From: Desulfobulbus sp.
GTDB lineage: Bacteria > Desulfobacterota > Desulfobulbia > Desulfobulbales > Desulfobulbaceae
Assembly: GCA_030600525.1 (NCBI GenBank)
Contig: JAUVLX010000266.1
Coordinates: 1 to 5,172, forward strand
Reading direction: 5' to 3'
DNA length: 5,172 nucleotides
The stretch's first letter is position 1. Each line of letters opens with the position of its first letter. Positions 1 to 4,687 of this stretch are shown in pieces. The notes under the pieces were generated by a model that searched no databases, had not been told where the DNA came from, and saw only the letters and a program-made list of their open reading frames with translations. A program made the position numbers and the translations under genes.

Positions 1-210
1 GTAGTCAATGATTTGCGGTTTGCGGTTCACCCAGCGATCCAGGAAGAAAAAGAGAAGCCTGCGCCACCTCCTAAAAAGCCCATTGACAAACAAGAGGAAA
101 AGCAGTTTGTGGACATGGTATCAAACGTGTCTAATGACGAATGTCGACAATCGCTGTATCAGTTATGGCGAGCGTATGCCAGAAGTGCCGGGAAAGGGGA
201 CAGCAGATAG
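1..210 (+). CDS. C-terminal end of an unrecognised protein (partial, starts upstream of window)
   Basis: This frame is open from the left edge to a TAG at 208-210 and gives 69 residues. I do not recognise the family. The visible part starts with a short non-descript stretch (VVNDLRFAVHPAIQ), passes through a charged and proline-rich linker (EEKEKPAPPPKKP, then DKQEEK), and ends in a compact, probably helical tail with one cysteine (DECRQSLYQLWRAYAR). The linker followed by a short helical tail suggests a C-terminal appendage rather than a catalytic core. No membrane segment is visible. A second open frame (8-235) overlaps it, but that frame's composition is not protein-like. The gene lies 37 bases upstream of the cysteine synthase fusion on the same strand, with a terminator-like hairpin across its stop codon, so co-transcription is uncertain. 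Confidence 0.6.
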   Translation, partial: VVNDLRFAVHPAIQEEKEKPAPPPKKPIDKQEEKQFVDMVSNVSNDECRQSLYQLWRAYARSAGKGDSR

Positions 211-221
211 AGCTGCCCCTT
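194..221 (+). terminator. Hairpin across the stop codon of the upstream gene; weak terminator or attenuator
   Basis: AAGGGG(A)CAGC at 194-204 pairs with GCTGCCCCTT at 212-221. This makes a 10-bp stem with a single bulged A and a 7-base loop that contains the TAG stop. The following bases (ACGTTGTTTATT) are only moderately T-rich, so termination would be partial at best. The ribosome-binding site of the next gene begins 12 bases after the stem. The structure could therefore also modulate entry into, or transcription of, the fusion gene. Confidence 0.45.
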
Positions 222-233
222 ACGTTGTTTATT

Positions 234-243
234 AAGGTTAGAG
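234..243 (+). promoter_or_regulatory. Ribosome-binding site of the fusion gene
   Basis: AAGG at 234-237, with a further GAG at 241-243, lies ten and four bases before the ATG at 248. It supports that ATG as the start. The match to AGGAGG is modest. The conserved cysteine synthase N-terminus (LIGNTPL) begins only six residues after this Met, which fixes the start independently. Confidence 0.5.
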
Positions 244-247
244 TAAA

Positions 248-2566
248 ATGAAAATTACAGAATTGATCGGTAATACCCCTTTGGCTGAATTGGCAGGGTT
301 TTCCCCTGTCGAAGGGGTGCAAATTTTTGGCAAATTAGAATCTTGTAACCCCGGCGGTTCAATAAAAGATAGGGTTGCCCTGTCAATGGTAGAGGCCGCT
401 GAAAAAAGTGGTGAGTTGACGAAAGATAAAATTCTTTTGGAAGCAACTAGTGGCAATACCGGGATCGGTATATCCATGGTCTGTGCGGCTAAAAAGTATC
501 GCTGTCAATTGATAATGCCTGAATCTGCTTCCATTGAGCGGAGGATGATTATGCAGGCATACGGCGCTGAAATCATACTGACGCCTGCAAAGAGAAAAAC
601 TGACGGTGCCATTGAAAAGGCTTATGCCTTGGCCAGAGAGCATCCTGATATCTACTATTTGGCTGATCAGTTTAATAATCCAGCCAACTGGCAGGCGCAT
701 TATAATTCGACCGGTCCCGAGATATGGGAACAGACCAACGGACAGGTTACCGACATCATTGTTACCCTGGGTACATCCGGTACTGCAATGGGCTTGTCAA
801 AATGGTTCCGAGACCATCATCCGGAAGTCAGGGTTGTTGCTGTTGAGCCGTACCTGGGGCACAAGATACAAGGGCTGAAAAATATGAAAGAGTCATATAA
901 ACCCGGTATCTTTGATAAAAAATTGCCGCATGCCATTGTTAATGTGGAGGATGAAGCCGCCTTTTCCACTGTGCGCCGGTTGGCAGCAGAAGAGGGCATT
1001 TTTGCAGGGATGAGCAGTGGTGCTGCAGCTTTTGCCGCCATTGAGTGGGCTAAAAAAATTGGAGAGGGGTATATCGTTGTTATTTTACCCGATGGCGGAG
1101 AGCGCTATCTGAGTACGCCACTTTTTGTGCAGCAGAAAAAAACTCCTGAAAAAGCATCTCAGCTGAAATTTTTTAATACAATGTCGCGTAAAAAAGAGGT
1201 TTTCGAACCTGTTAATAAAGAGCGCGTGACCATGTATGCTTGTGGCCCTACTGCTTACGAGCAGCCTAATGTAGCCCATTTGCGGCGGTTTGTTGTTTCA
1301 GATATGATGGCTCGTTATCTCAGGTACCGGGATTATACGGTGGATTCGTATATGAATTTTACCGACCTGGATGACAACACCATTGCCGGTGCCGAGAAGG
1401 CAGGGATGGATTTAAAATCCTATACGTCACAATATATAGATCAGTTTCTTCAGGCTGCAGATGCTCTGGGCGTAGAAAAAGCATCCGGTTATCCGCTTGC
1501 ATCAGATCATGTCGGCGACATGATAGAGATTGCCCATGAGTTAATCCATAAAGGCTATGCTTACGAAAAACATGGGTCGATTTATTTTGATATCTCAAAG
1601 TTTAAAAATTACGGCAAGTTATCAGGGGCTGATCTTACAAAGATAAAGGTTGGGACAACTGTAGATCTTGACAACTATGAAAAAGATAATCCCCGTGATT
1701 TTACGCTGTTAAAACGTTCAACCCTGGCAGAGTTGAAAAAGGGGATCTTTTTTGAGACGGACTGGGGCAATGTTCGCCCTGGATGGCATATAGAGTGCTC
1801 TGCAATGTCCACTCGCTATCTGGGAGAGACCATGGATATACACACCGCCAGCCAGGATCTTGTGTTTCCCCATCATGAAAATGAGATCGCCATTGCTGAA
1901 TCACTGACAGGAAAGCCCTTGGCTAATTACTGGGTGCATTCCGGTTTGCTGCTTCGCGATGGTAAAAAAATGTCTGAAGATGCCGGTAATGTGGTCACTT
2001 TTCAAGAAGTGATGGACAGAGGATATAGTGGAAGAGAGCTGCGTTTTTTGCTCTTGAGTGTTCATTACCGGAAACCGATGCAGTTTTCATTTAAACGTCT
2101 TGAGAGTGTAGCATCAACATTGAAACGAATAGACGCTTTTATACGTAAGTTACTGTGTCTGCCGGTAGGGTTGCCTCATCCCCAGGTTGCCACCTATATT
2201 ACAGCACTTGAAAAACGCTTTTCAGAATCAATGGATGATGATTTGAATGTCTCAGGTGCTATCGGTGGTCTTTTTGATTTTATAAAAAAGGTAAACCCTA
2301 TTCTCCACACTAGCCATCTTGATAAAGAGCAGAAAAATGATATTTTGGATATTCTGCGCTCAATAAACAACGTCCTGGGTGTGCTGGAACTTGAGCAGTG
2401 CCCGATAACTCCTGAAATTGACCGTCTGATACGTCTACGCGAACGGGCTAGGCAATTAAAGGACTGGACGGCAGCCGATTCTGTGCGAGAGCAGCTTTTG
2501 GAAAAAGGGGTTACTGTACAGGATAGCGCAACCGGGACGGTTTGGGAGAAAACGGATTGCCAATAG
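248..2566 (+). CDS. Cysteine synthase (CysM/CysK type) fused to a cysteinyl-tRNA-synthetase-like protein
   Basis: 772 residues in two parts. Residues 1-295 are a fold-type II PLP cysteine synthase, which makes cysteine from O-acetylserine (or a related acceptor) and a sulfur donor. Visible motifs are the PLP lysine K40 in SIKDR, the substrate loop TSGNT 67-71, DQFNNPAN 140-147, the phosphate loop GTSGT 175-179, SSGAA 256-260 and PDGGERYLST 281-290. Residues 306-772 align end to end with class I cysteinyl-tRNA synthetase, including the C-terminal anticodon-binding tail (VREQLLEKG, GTVW). The expected zinc ligands are present: C332, C517, H542 and E546. The ATP motifs are not: HIGH is NVAH (341-344), KMSKS is KMSED (574-578), HGGG is HTAS (532-535), and DDKII is DDNTI (375-379). 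What is seen is an uninterrupted fusion. The inference is that cysteine binding is retained while aminoacylation is doubtful. A housekeeping cysS may exist elsewhere, so I give no gene symbol. Both parts are cytoplasmic. Confidence 0.93.
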   Translation: MKITELIGNTPLAELAGFSPVEGVQIFGKLESCNPGGSIKDRVALSMVEAAEKSGELTKDKILLEATSGNTGIGISMVCAAKKYRCQLIMPESASIERRMIMQAYGAEIILTPAKRKTDGAIEKAYALAREHPDIYYLADQFNNPANWQAHYNSTGPEIWEQTNGQVTDIIVTLGTSGTAMGLSKWFRDHHPEVRVVAVEPYLGHKIQGLKNMKESYKPGIFDKKLPHAIVNVEDEAAFSTVRRLAAEEGIFAGMSSGAAAFAAIEWAKKIGEGYIVVILPDGGERYLSTPLFVQQKKTPEKASQLKFFNTMSRKKEVFEPVNKERVTMYACGPTAYEQPNVAHLRRFVVSDMMARYLRYRDYTVDSYMNFTDLDDNTIAGAEKAGMDLKSYTSQYIDQFLQAADALGVEKASGYPLASDHVGDMIEIAHELIHKGYAYEKHGSIYFDISKFKNYGKLSGADLTKIKVGTTVDLDNYEKDNPRDFTLLKRSTLAELKKGIFFETDWGNVRPGWHIECSAMSTRYLGETMDIHTASQDLVFPHHENEIAIAESLTGKPLANYWVHSGLLLRDGKKMSEDAGNVVTFQEVMDRGYSGRELRFLLLSVHYRKPMQFSFKRLESVASTLKRIDAFIRKLLCLPVGLPHPQVATYITALEKRFSESMDDDLNVSGAIGGLFDFIKKVNPILHTSHLDKEQKNDILDILRSINNVLGVLELEQCPITPEIDRLIRLRERARQLKDWTAADSVREQLLEKGVTVQDSATGTVWEKTDCQ

Positions 2567-2603
2567 AAGTACCTTCATGCAAAGAAAGTATTGAAAAAGA
2601 GTG

Positions 2604-2636
2604 AGCAAGTAATGACTGTTTCTGCTTGCTTTCTTT
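2604..2636 (+). terminator. Probable terminator of the fusion gene
   Basis: AGCAAGTA (2604-2611) pairs with TGCTTGCT (2623-2630), an 8-bp stem with one G-T pair and an 11-base loop, followed by TTCTTT. An outer pairing of AAAGAA (2581-2586) with TTCTTT (2631-2636) could lengthen it. It lies 37 bases after the stop codon. The T-run is interrupted by one C. Confidence 0.5.
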
Positions 2637-2654
2637 AGGGTTCCCCTGTACATT
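2626..2654 (+). promoter_or_regulatory. Candidate sigma-70 promoter for the tRNA-Arg gene
   Basis: TTGCTT (2626-2631), a 17-base spacer, then TACATT (2649-2654). The -10 box ends 15 bases before the mature tRNA 5' end. It overlaps the 3' arm of the preceding terminator hairpin. Both boxes are imperfect, so this is a placement by spacing rather than a strong match. Confidence 0.3.
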
Positions 2655-2669
2655 CTCGCGAAAATACAT

Positions 2670-2746
2670 GCGCTAGTAGCTCAGCTGGATAGAGCAACGG
2701 CCTTCTAAGCCGTAGGTCGCAGGTTCGAATCCTGCCTGGCGTACCA
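2670..2746 (+). tRNA. tRNA-Arg, anticodon TCT, CCA encoded
   Basis: A complete 77-base cloverleaf decoding AGA/AGG. Acceptor stem 2670-2676 pairs with 2736-2742. The D arm is GCTC (2679-2682) with GAGC (2692-2695). The anticodon stem ACGGC/GCCGT encloses the loop CTTCTAA (2702-2708) with TCT at 2704-2706. The T arm is GCAGG-TTCGAAT-CCTGC (2719-2735), the discriminator base is A2743, and CCA is encoded at 2744-2746. The first acceptor pair is G2670-T2742, a wobble where bacterial tRNA-Arg(TCT) usually has G-C, and there is a second wobble at T2674-G2738. All other stems are perfect, so the gene looks functional. The fusion gene upstream does use AGG and AGA codons. Confidence 0.97.
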
Positions 2747-2754
2747 GTAATATC

Positions 2755-2790
2755 AAGCACTTAGTCGATTTCGGCTAGGTGCTTTTTTGT
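2755..2790 (+). terminator. Rho-independent terminator after tRNA-Arg
   Basis: AAGCACTTAG (2755-2764) pairs with CTAGGTGCTT (2775-2784), ten base pairs with one G-T, and a 10-base loop. A run of six T (2783-2788) follows. It sits 8 bases past the CCA end and is a textbook terminator for the tRNA transcript. Confidence 0.85.
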
Positions 2791-2809
2791 TTGGTGCTAT
2801 AGTTGGGAT

Positions 2810-2837
2810 AAAAAAAACCTGATCAGATATTGGTCAG
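2810..2837 (-). terminator. Rho-independent terminator of the minus-strand small-protein genes
   Basis: Read on the minus strand, CTGACCA (2837-2831) and TGATCAG (2825-2819) form a 7-bp stem with one wobble and a 5-base ATATC loop, followed by G and an uninterrupted T-run (complement of the A-run 2810-2817). It faces the tRNA terminator across 20 bases, so the two convergent units are separated. It lies about 130 bases beyond the last small minus-strand gene. Confidence 0.65.
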
Positions 2838-2848
2838 CCAAAGTCTCT

Positions 2849-2962
2849 ATGTTTGAAAGGTTGCGAGGCGCTATACCGAAGGCTGTAGAGAAAAATGAAG
2901 CGGAGGGGGCAGTAGTAAGTCACCTAATACCGATTACAGCTTTTCACGTCGTTCCCTCTTGA
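2849..2962 (+). CDS. Possible 37-residue ORF of unknown function (doubtful)
   Basis: An ATG-started ORF of 37 residues, with MFERLRGAIPKAVEKNEAEG as its first twenty. That opening is amphipathic and charged and looks like real coding sequence. The rest (VVSHLIPITAFHVVPS) does not, as if the original reading frame were lost around residue 22. No good ribosome-binding site precedes it (only AAAG at 2840-2843). I recognise no family. It lies between two convergent transcription units, on the opposite strand from the small membrane-protein genes. It may be a short remnant of a displaced gene or chance. Confidence 0.25.
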   Translation: MFERLRGAIPKAVEKNEAEGAVVSHLIPITAFHVVPS

Positions 2963-2969
2963 ACTCCTT

Positions 2970-3110
2970 TTATTTGAGGAGGTCCTCGCAATCCAGACGA
3001 GTCTTTAACTGTTTATTGCTGGCTCTGTTCGTAATAATGACACCAGTAAGTGTAAAACCTCCTGTTACGAAAGCAGCCCCAACAGCAATAAGAATACTTA
3101 CTTTATCCAT
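2970..3110 (-). CDS. 46-residue single-pass membrane protein, function unknown
   Basis: Too short for usual gene callers, but the composition is convincing. The protein opens MDKVSILIAVGAAFVTGG and continues FTLTGVIITNR, giving one glycine/alanine-rich hydrophobic segment at about residues 5-27. A basic stretch follows (NRASNKQLKTR, 28-38) and then an acidic end (LDCEDLLK). By the positive-inside rule the C-terminus would be cytoplasmic. The start is fixed because an in-frame TAA sits directly before the ATG. The Shine-Dalgarno is weak (GGGGCGG-like, about 13 bases upstream). It lies 92 bases downstream of the 65-residue membrane-protein gene on the same strand, with a terminator further on, so the two probably share a transcript. 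The size and layout are compatible with phage-type or toxin-like small membrane proteins, but nothing specific supports either. Confidence 0.5.
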   Translation of the reverse strand: MDKVSILIAVGAAFVTGGFTLTGVIITNRASNKQLKTRLDCEDLLK

Positions 3111-3118
3111 TTAATTCA

Positions 3119-3199
3119 TCACACCGCCCCTTTTTGCATGGCCGATACCGATTTACTGGACGCCCTCCTTTTGGGTATCCATTGAAACTCGGTTTTCAT
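3119..3199 (-). CDS. Possible 26-residue peptide between two small membrane-protein genes (doubtful)
   Basis: This ORF starts three bases after the stop of the 65-residue gene and ends eight bases before the start of the 46-residue gene, so the three tile almost without gaps. The peptide (starting MKTEFQWIPKRRASSK) is strongly basic and soluble. There is no Shine-Dalgarno before it. A strong AAAAGGAGGG lies inside it (about 3165-3175) with no well-spaced start downstream. A second open frame in the same DNA ends ENRVSMDTQKEGVQ and looks about as protein-like, so the 3' end of the upstream gene may be frameshifted here. I keep this entry only because of the tiling. Confidence 0.2.
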   Translation of the reverse strand: MKTEFQWIPKRRASSKSVSAMQKGAV

Positions 3200-3202
3200 T
3201 TT

Positions 3203-3400
3203 TTACTTTTTCAATATCACCACATGTTTATTAACGAATTTAAAGTCAAAAGCGACTTTGCCGACAAACTCTCCCGCTTTTACCAGAGCATTGTTTTGAT
3301 CTGATACGTCCAGGACGCGCACTTCGTAATTTGAAGCGATGAGAATGCCGACGAGTACGAATGCCAGGGCGGCTATCAAGTTACGGATGAGTTTGAACAT
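3203..3400 (-). CDS. 65-residue single-pass membrane protein, function unknown
   Basis: The protein begins MFKLIRNLIAALAFVLVGIL, with a short basic N-terminus and a hydrophobic segment at about residues 5-23. A mainly beta-like soluble tail of about 40 residues follows (SNYEVRVLDVSDQNN, then GEFVGKVAFDFKFV). The topology fits an inner-membrane anchor or uncleaved signal with the tail in the periplasm. There is no lipoprotein cysteine or clear cleavage site. The ATG at 3398-3400 is preceded by AGGA with an 8-base spacer, a good ribosome-binding site. It is the first gene of the minus-strand group that ends at the terminator near 2810. I do not recognise the family. A remote resemblance to small LapA/DUF1049-like membrane proteins was considered but is not convincing. 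Confidence 0.6.
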   Translation of the reverse strand: MFKLIRNLIAALAFVLVGILIASNYEVRVLDVSDQNNALVKAGEFVGKVAFDFKFVNKHVVILKK

Positions 3401-3656
3401 TCTGGTGATCCTGTATTTGAATTATTTCTACTATTTCCTTGATCGTAAGCCCCAGTCTCTCGAACGTAATGGTCTGTCATCAATCAGGTATCTTGCTATC
3501 GGAAAATATTGGGATTTTTTTTTAAATACTGTTTATTCAAACGGAGCCATCTTTAAAAAAATATTTGCAGTAAGATTATACTGCTATATGCGGTGAAGTT
3601 CAAATGCTTCAATTTTCATCGTAACCGATATGGCGACTGTTCCCACCACGCATAAA
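3401..3656. other. Gene-free stretch
   Basis: Both strands hold only short frames without ribosome-binding sites or protein-like composition. An 85-codon plus-strand frame across 3339-3596 is antisense to the small membrane-protein gene in its first part and low in complexity after that. Apart from the hairpin at 3567-3584 and an A/T-rich tract (3510-3565), I see nothing. A promoter for the minus-strand small genes must lie here, but no good -35/-10 pair stands out. The best is AATAAT, with CTTACG 17 bases upstream, on the minus strand near 3422-3450. Confidence 0.5.
3551..3584 (-). terminator. Possible weak minus-strand terminator
   Basis: GCAGTA (3567-3572) and TACTGC (3579-3584) form a perfect 6-bp stem with a 6-base loop. 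On the minus strand it is followed by AAATATTTTTTT. The stem is short and A/T-containing, so efficiency would be low. It lies downstream of the broken MarR gene and the orphan fragment after it, and could be their terminator. Confidence 0.35.
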
Positions 3657-3659
3657 TCA

Positions 3660-3755
3660 TACCTTATCAACTGTAAGTTCAATATCCTCAATAAGCCTGC
3701 TTGTAGCCCATTTCAGGAACCAGCGGTTTTGTTTTTCATCTGAAAATTTTAGATT
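3660..3755 (-). pseudogene. Orphan protein-like fragment after the MarR stop codon (32 codons, no start)
   Basis: Directly after the MarR TGA (3756-3758), and in the same frame as the MarR C-terminus, 32 further codons stay open to a TGA at 3657-3659. They read like real protein, with SDEKQNRWFLKWATSRLIED inside, and are rich in Trp, Arg, Glu and Lys. No ATG, GTG or TTG lies before this stretch. It may be the end of a following gene whose start has been lost, or a C-terminal extension cut off by a third lesion. MarR proteins of about 137 residues are already full length, so the first option is preferred. The family is not recognised. Confidence 0.3.
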
Positions 3756-4168
3756 TCAAATTCTTTTTAATATTTTTTCAAGGATACCGCCCAGCTTGGC
3801 AATTTCATCGGGATTTAGGTCAACCACCATTTCTTCGGTCATTTTGATATGAAACTGATGATGCTGGGTAAAGTGTTTTCCCCTTCAGGCGTCAATTCGA
3901 TGAGATAGGCTCGCCGATCCTTTTCATGGGGCTTTCGTACCAGCAGGTTTTTCTTTTCCAGGCGCTCCACAGCCACGGTCAGGGTTCCGGTGGTCACCCC
4001 TATCTTTTCAGCCAGATCTTTCATCTTGATTGAGCCTGCATGGCCGACAATTTGAATGGTATGGGCCTGGGCGGTGGTTAATCCGCTGTCCCGGACCACA
4101 GAGTCTTCCTAGGAAGAGAGTTTCTCGTAAAATTCAAAGATAATTTCTGATAAACGCTTGAGTTCCAT
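3756..4168 (-). pseudogene. MarR-family transcriptional regulator, broken by an amber codon and a frameshift
   Basis: Read from ATG 4168 the frame gives MELKRLSEIIFEFYEKLSS, then TAG (4111-4109), then EDSVVRDSGLTTAQAHTIQ and the winged helix-turn-helix (MKDLAEKIGVTTGTLTVAVE, then RLEKKNLLVRKPHEKDRRAY). The frame then fails in an A-run (complement of 3876-3879) after LTPEGE. One added base restores HFTQHHQFHIKMTEEMVVDL and a normal C-terminal helix ending ILKRI at TGA 3758-3756. The gene spans 413 bases, one short of 138 codons, so exactly one base is missing. The amber codon sits where relatives I recall have Trp (TGG to TAG). A GTG at 4099 could start an 86-residue piece with the DNA-binding domain but without the N- and C-terminal dimer helices. 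MarR proteins usually repress a neighbouring gene, here the divergent transporter remnant. Confidence 0.85.
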
Positions 4169-4218
4169 TGGTAGTCTTTGCGGTCTTTACTTTAGTATTT
4201 TTTATTTAACGTGCTGAC

Positions 4219-4248
4219 TTGTCTAGCATAGACCATTTTTGCTAGCAA
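4219..4248. promoter_or_regulatory. MarR-operator-like paired CTAG palindromes
   Basis: TTGCTAGCAA at 4239-4248 is a perfect 10-base palindrome. TTGTCTAGCA at 4219-4228 is a near copy with one inserted T. Their CTAG centres are 19 bases apart, about two helical turns. Together CTAGCA (4223-4228) and TGCTAG (4240-4245) also form a 6-bp inverted repeat. The site lies 51-80 bases upstream of the MarR start, between it and the divergent transporter remnant, where an autoregulated MarR would bind. Assignment to MarR is inference from position and symmetry. Confidence 0.45.
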
Positions 4249-4265
4249 TCGAGAAAGTAAAACGC

Positions 4266-4284
4266 TGATCAAATAATATGATCA
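4266..4284. repeat. Double TGATCA inverted repeat
   Basis: TGATCA occurs at 4266-4271 and 4279-4284, separated by AATAATA. This can form a 6-bp stem with a 7-base loop or a second protein-binding site. The first possible Met of the transporter remnant (4278-4280) falls inside it. Confidence 0.3.
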
Positions 4285-4687
4285 TCGGTATTTTGCGGTC
4301 CAGGGTTCAATGCAATGGAAGTGTACAAAATAAGCACGGGTAAACCGTTAAAAGGACTTTCATGGGCCGGGTAGAGACTTTTAATAATCCCCGTGTCCTA
4401 CCGCCGCTGTCATGTATGGTTATGCGCTCAATTCTGGGAATCCGGTTACAGTGACTGCGGTTTTTGGTGCTTATGCCGTCTCCACCGCCTTTGTCGTTGG
4501 AGGGGGTATCTCTCTCTTCTATAAAGCATCAAGTGTGATAGCTTCTTTAGATCATCATCGATTGGAGCCATTAATTATGCGTGTATCCGGATTCGTCATC
4601 GTTCTCTTCTCCGGTTATAGTGTGTATCACTCCATTTATGAGTCTGTTGATTTACTGTCTTTTCGCCCAGTTTCTTCGTTATGCTGA
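4278..4687 (+). pseudogene. Remnant of a polytopic membrane transporter with a CPCP-type motif, frameshifted
   Basis: Three pieces in different frames look like one protein. MIIGIL starts at 4278. GFNAMEVYKISTGKPLKGLS, reading on as WAG, runs about 4303-4371 and ends at a TAG (4372-4374). SPCPTAAVMYGYALNSGN begins at 4388 and continues through two hydrophobic segments (VTAVFGAYAVSTAFVVGGG and LIMRVSGFVIVLFSGYSVYH) to a TGA at 4687. The Pro-Cys-Pro motif at the head of a membrane helix recalls TauE/SafE-like and DUF2162-type predicted transporters. DUF2162 is my best guess, with low confidence. The N-terminal half is absent between here and the MarR gene, so there is both a deletion and frameshifts. 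From about 4640 the frame runs into the inverted-repeat element, so the last 15 residues are not native. It is divergent from the MarR gene, probably its former target. The ATG at 4412 could open a 91-codon ORF but lacks a clear ribosome-binding site. Confidence 0.5.

Noticed and set aside
8..235. 75-codon plus-strand ORF overlapping the upstream partial gene
   Set aside because: Its composition (many Ser, Arg, Cys, Thr in random order) is that of an out-of-frame translation; the overlapping frame that is open to the window edge is more protein-like.
2670..2746. Duplicate of the tRNA 3' end as an attachment site within the window
   Set aside because: I looked for a second copy of the T-arm/acceptor sequence downstream and found none; there is also no integrase gene here.
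2903..2926. Seven-codon GTG-started minus-strand ORF after an AAGGAG
   Set aside because: The spacer to the GTG is about 16 bases and the peptide is too short to support; the AAGGAG is probably coincidental in a purine-rich tract.
3339..3596. 85-codon plus-strand ORF
   Set aside because: Its first part is antisense to the 65-residue membrane-protein gene and the remainder is low-complexity A/T-rich translation, with no ribosome-binding site.
4109..4111. TAG in the MarR gene as a pyrrolysine codon
   Set aside because: A TGG to TAG change explains it, and the same gene has an independent frameshift, so pseudogenisation is simpler.
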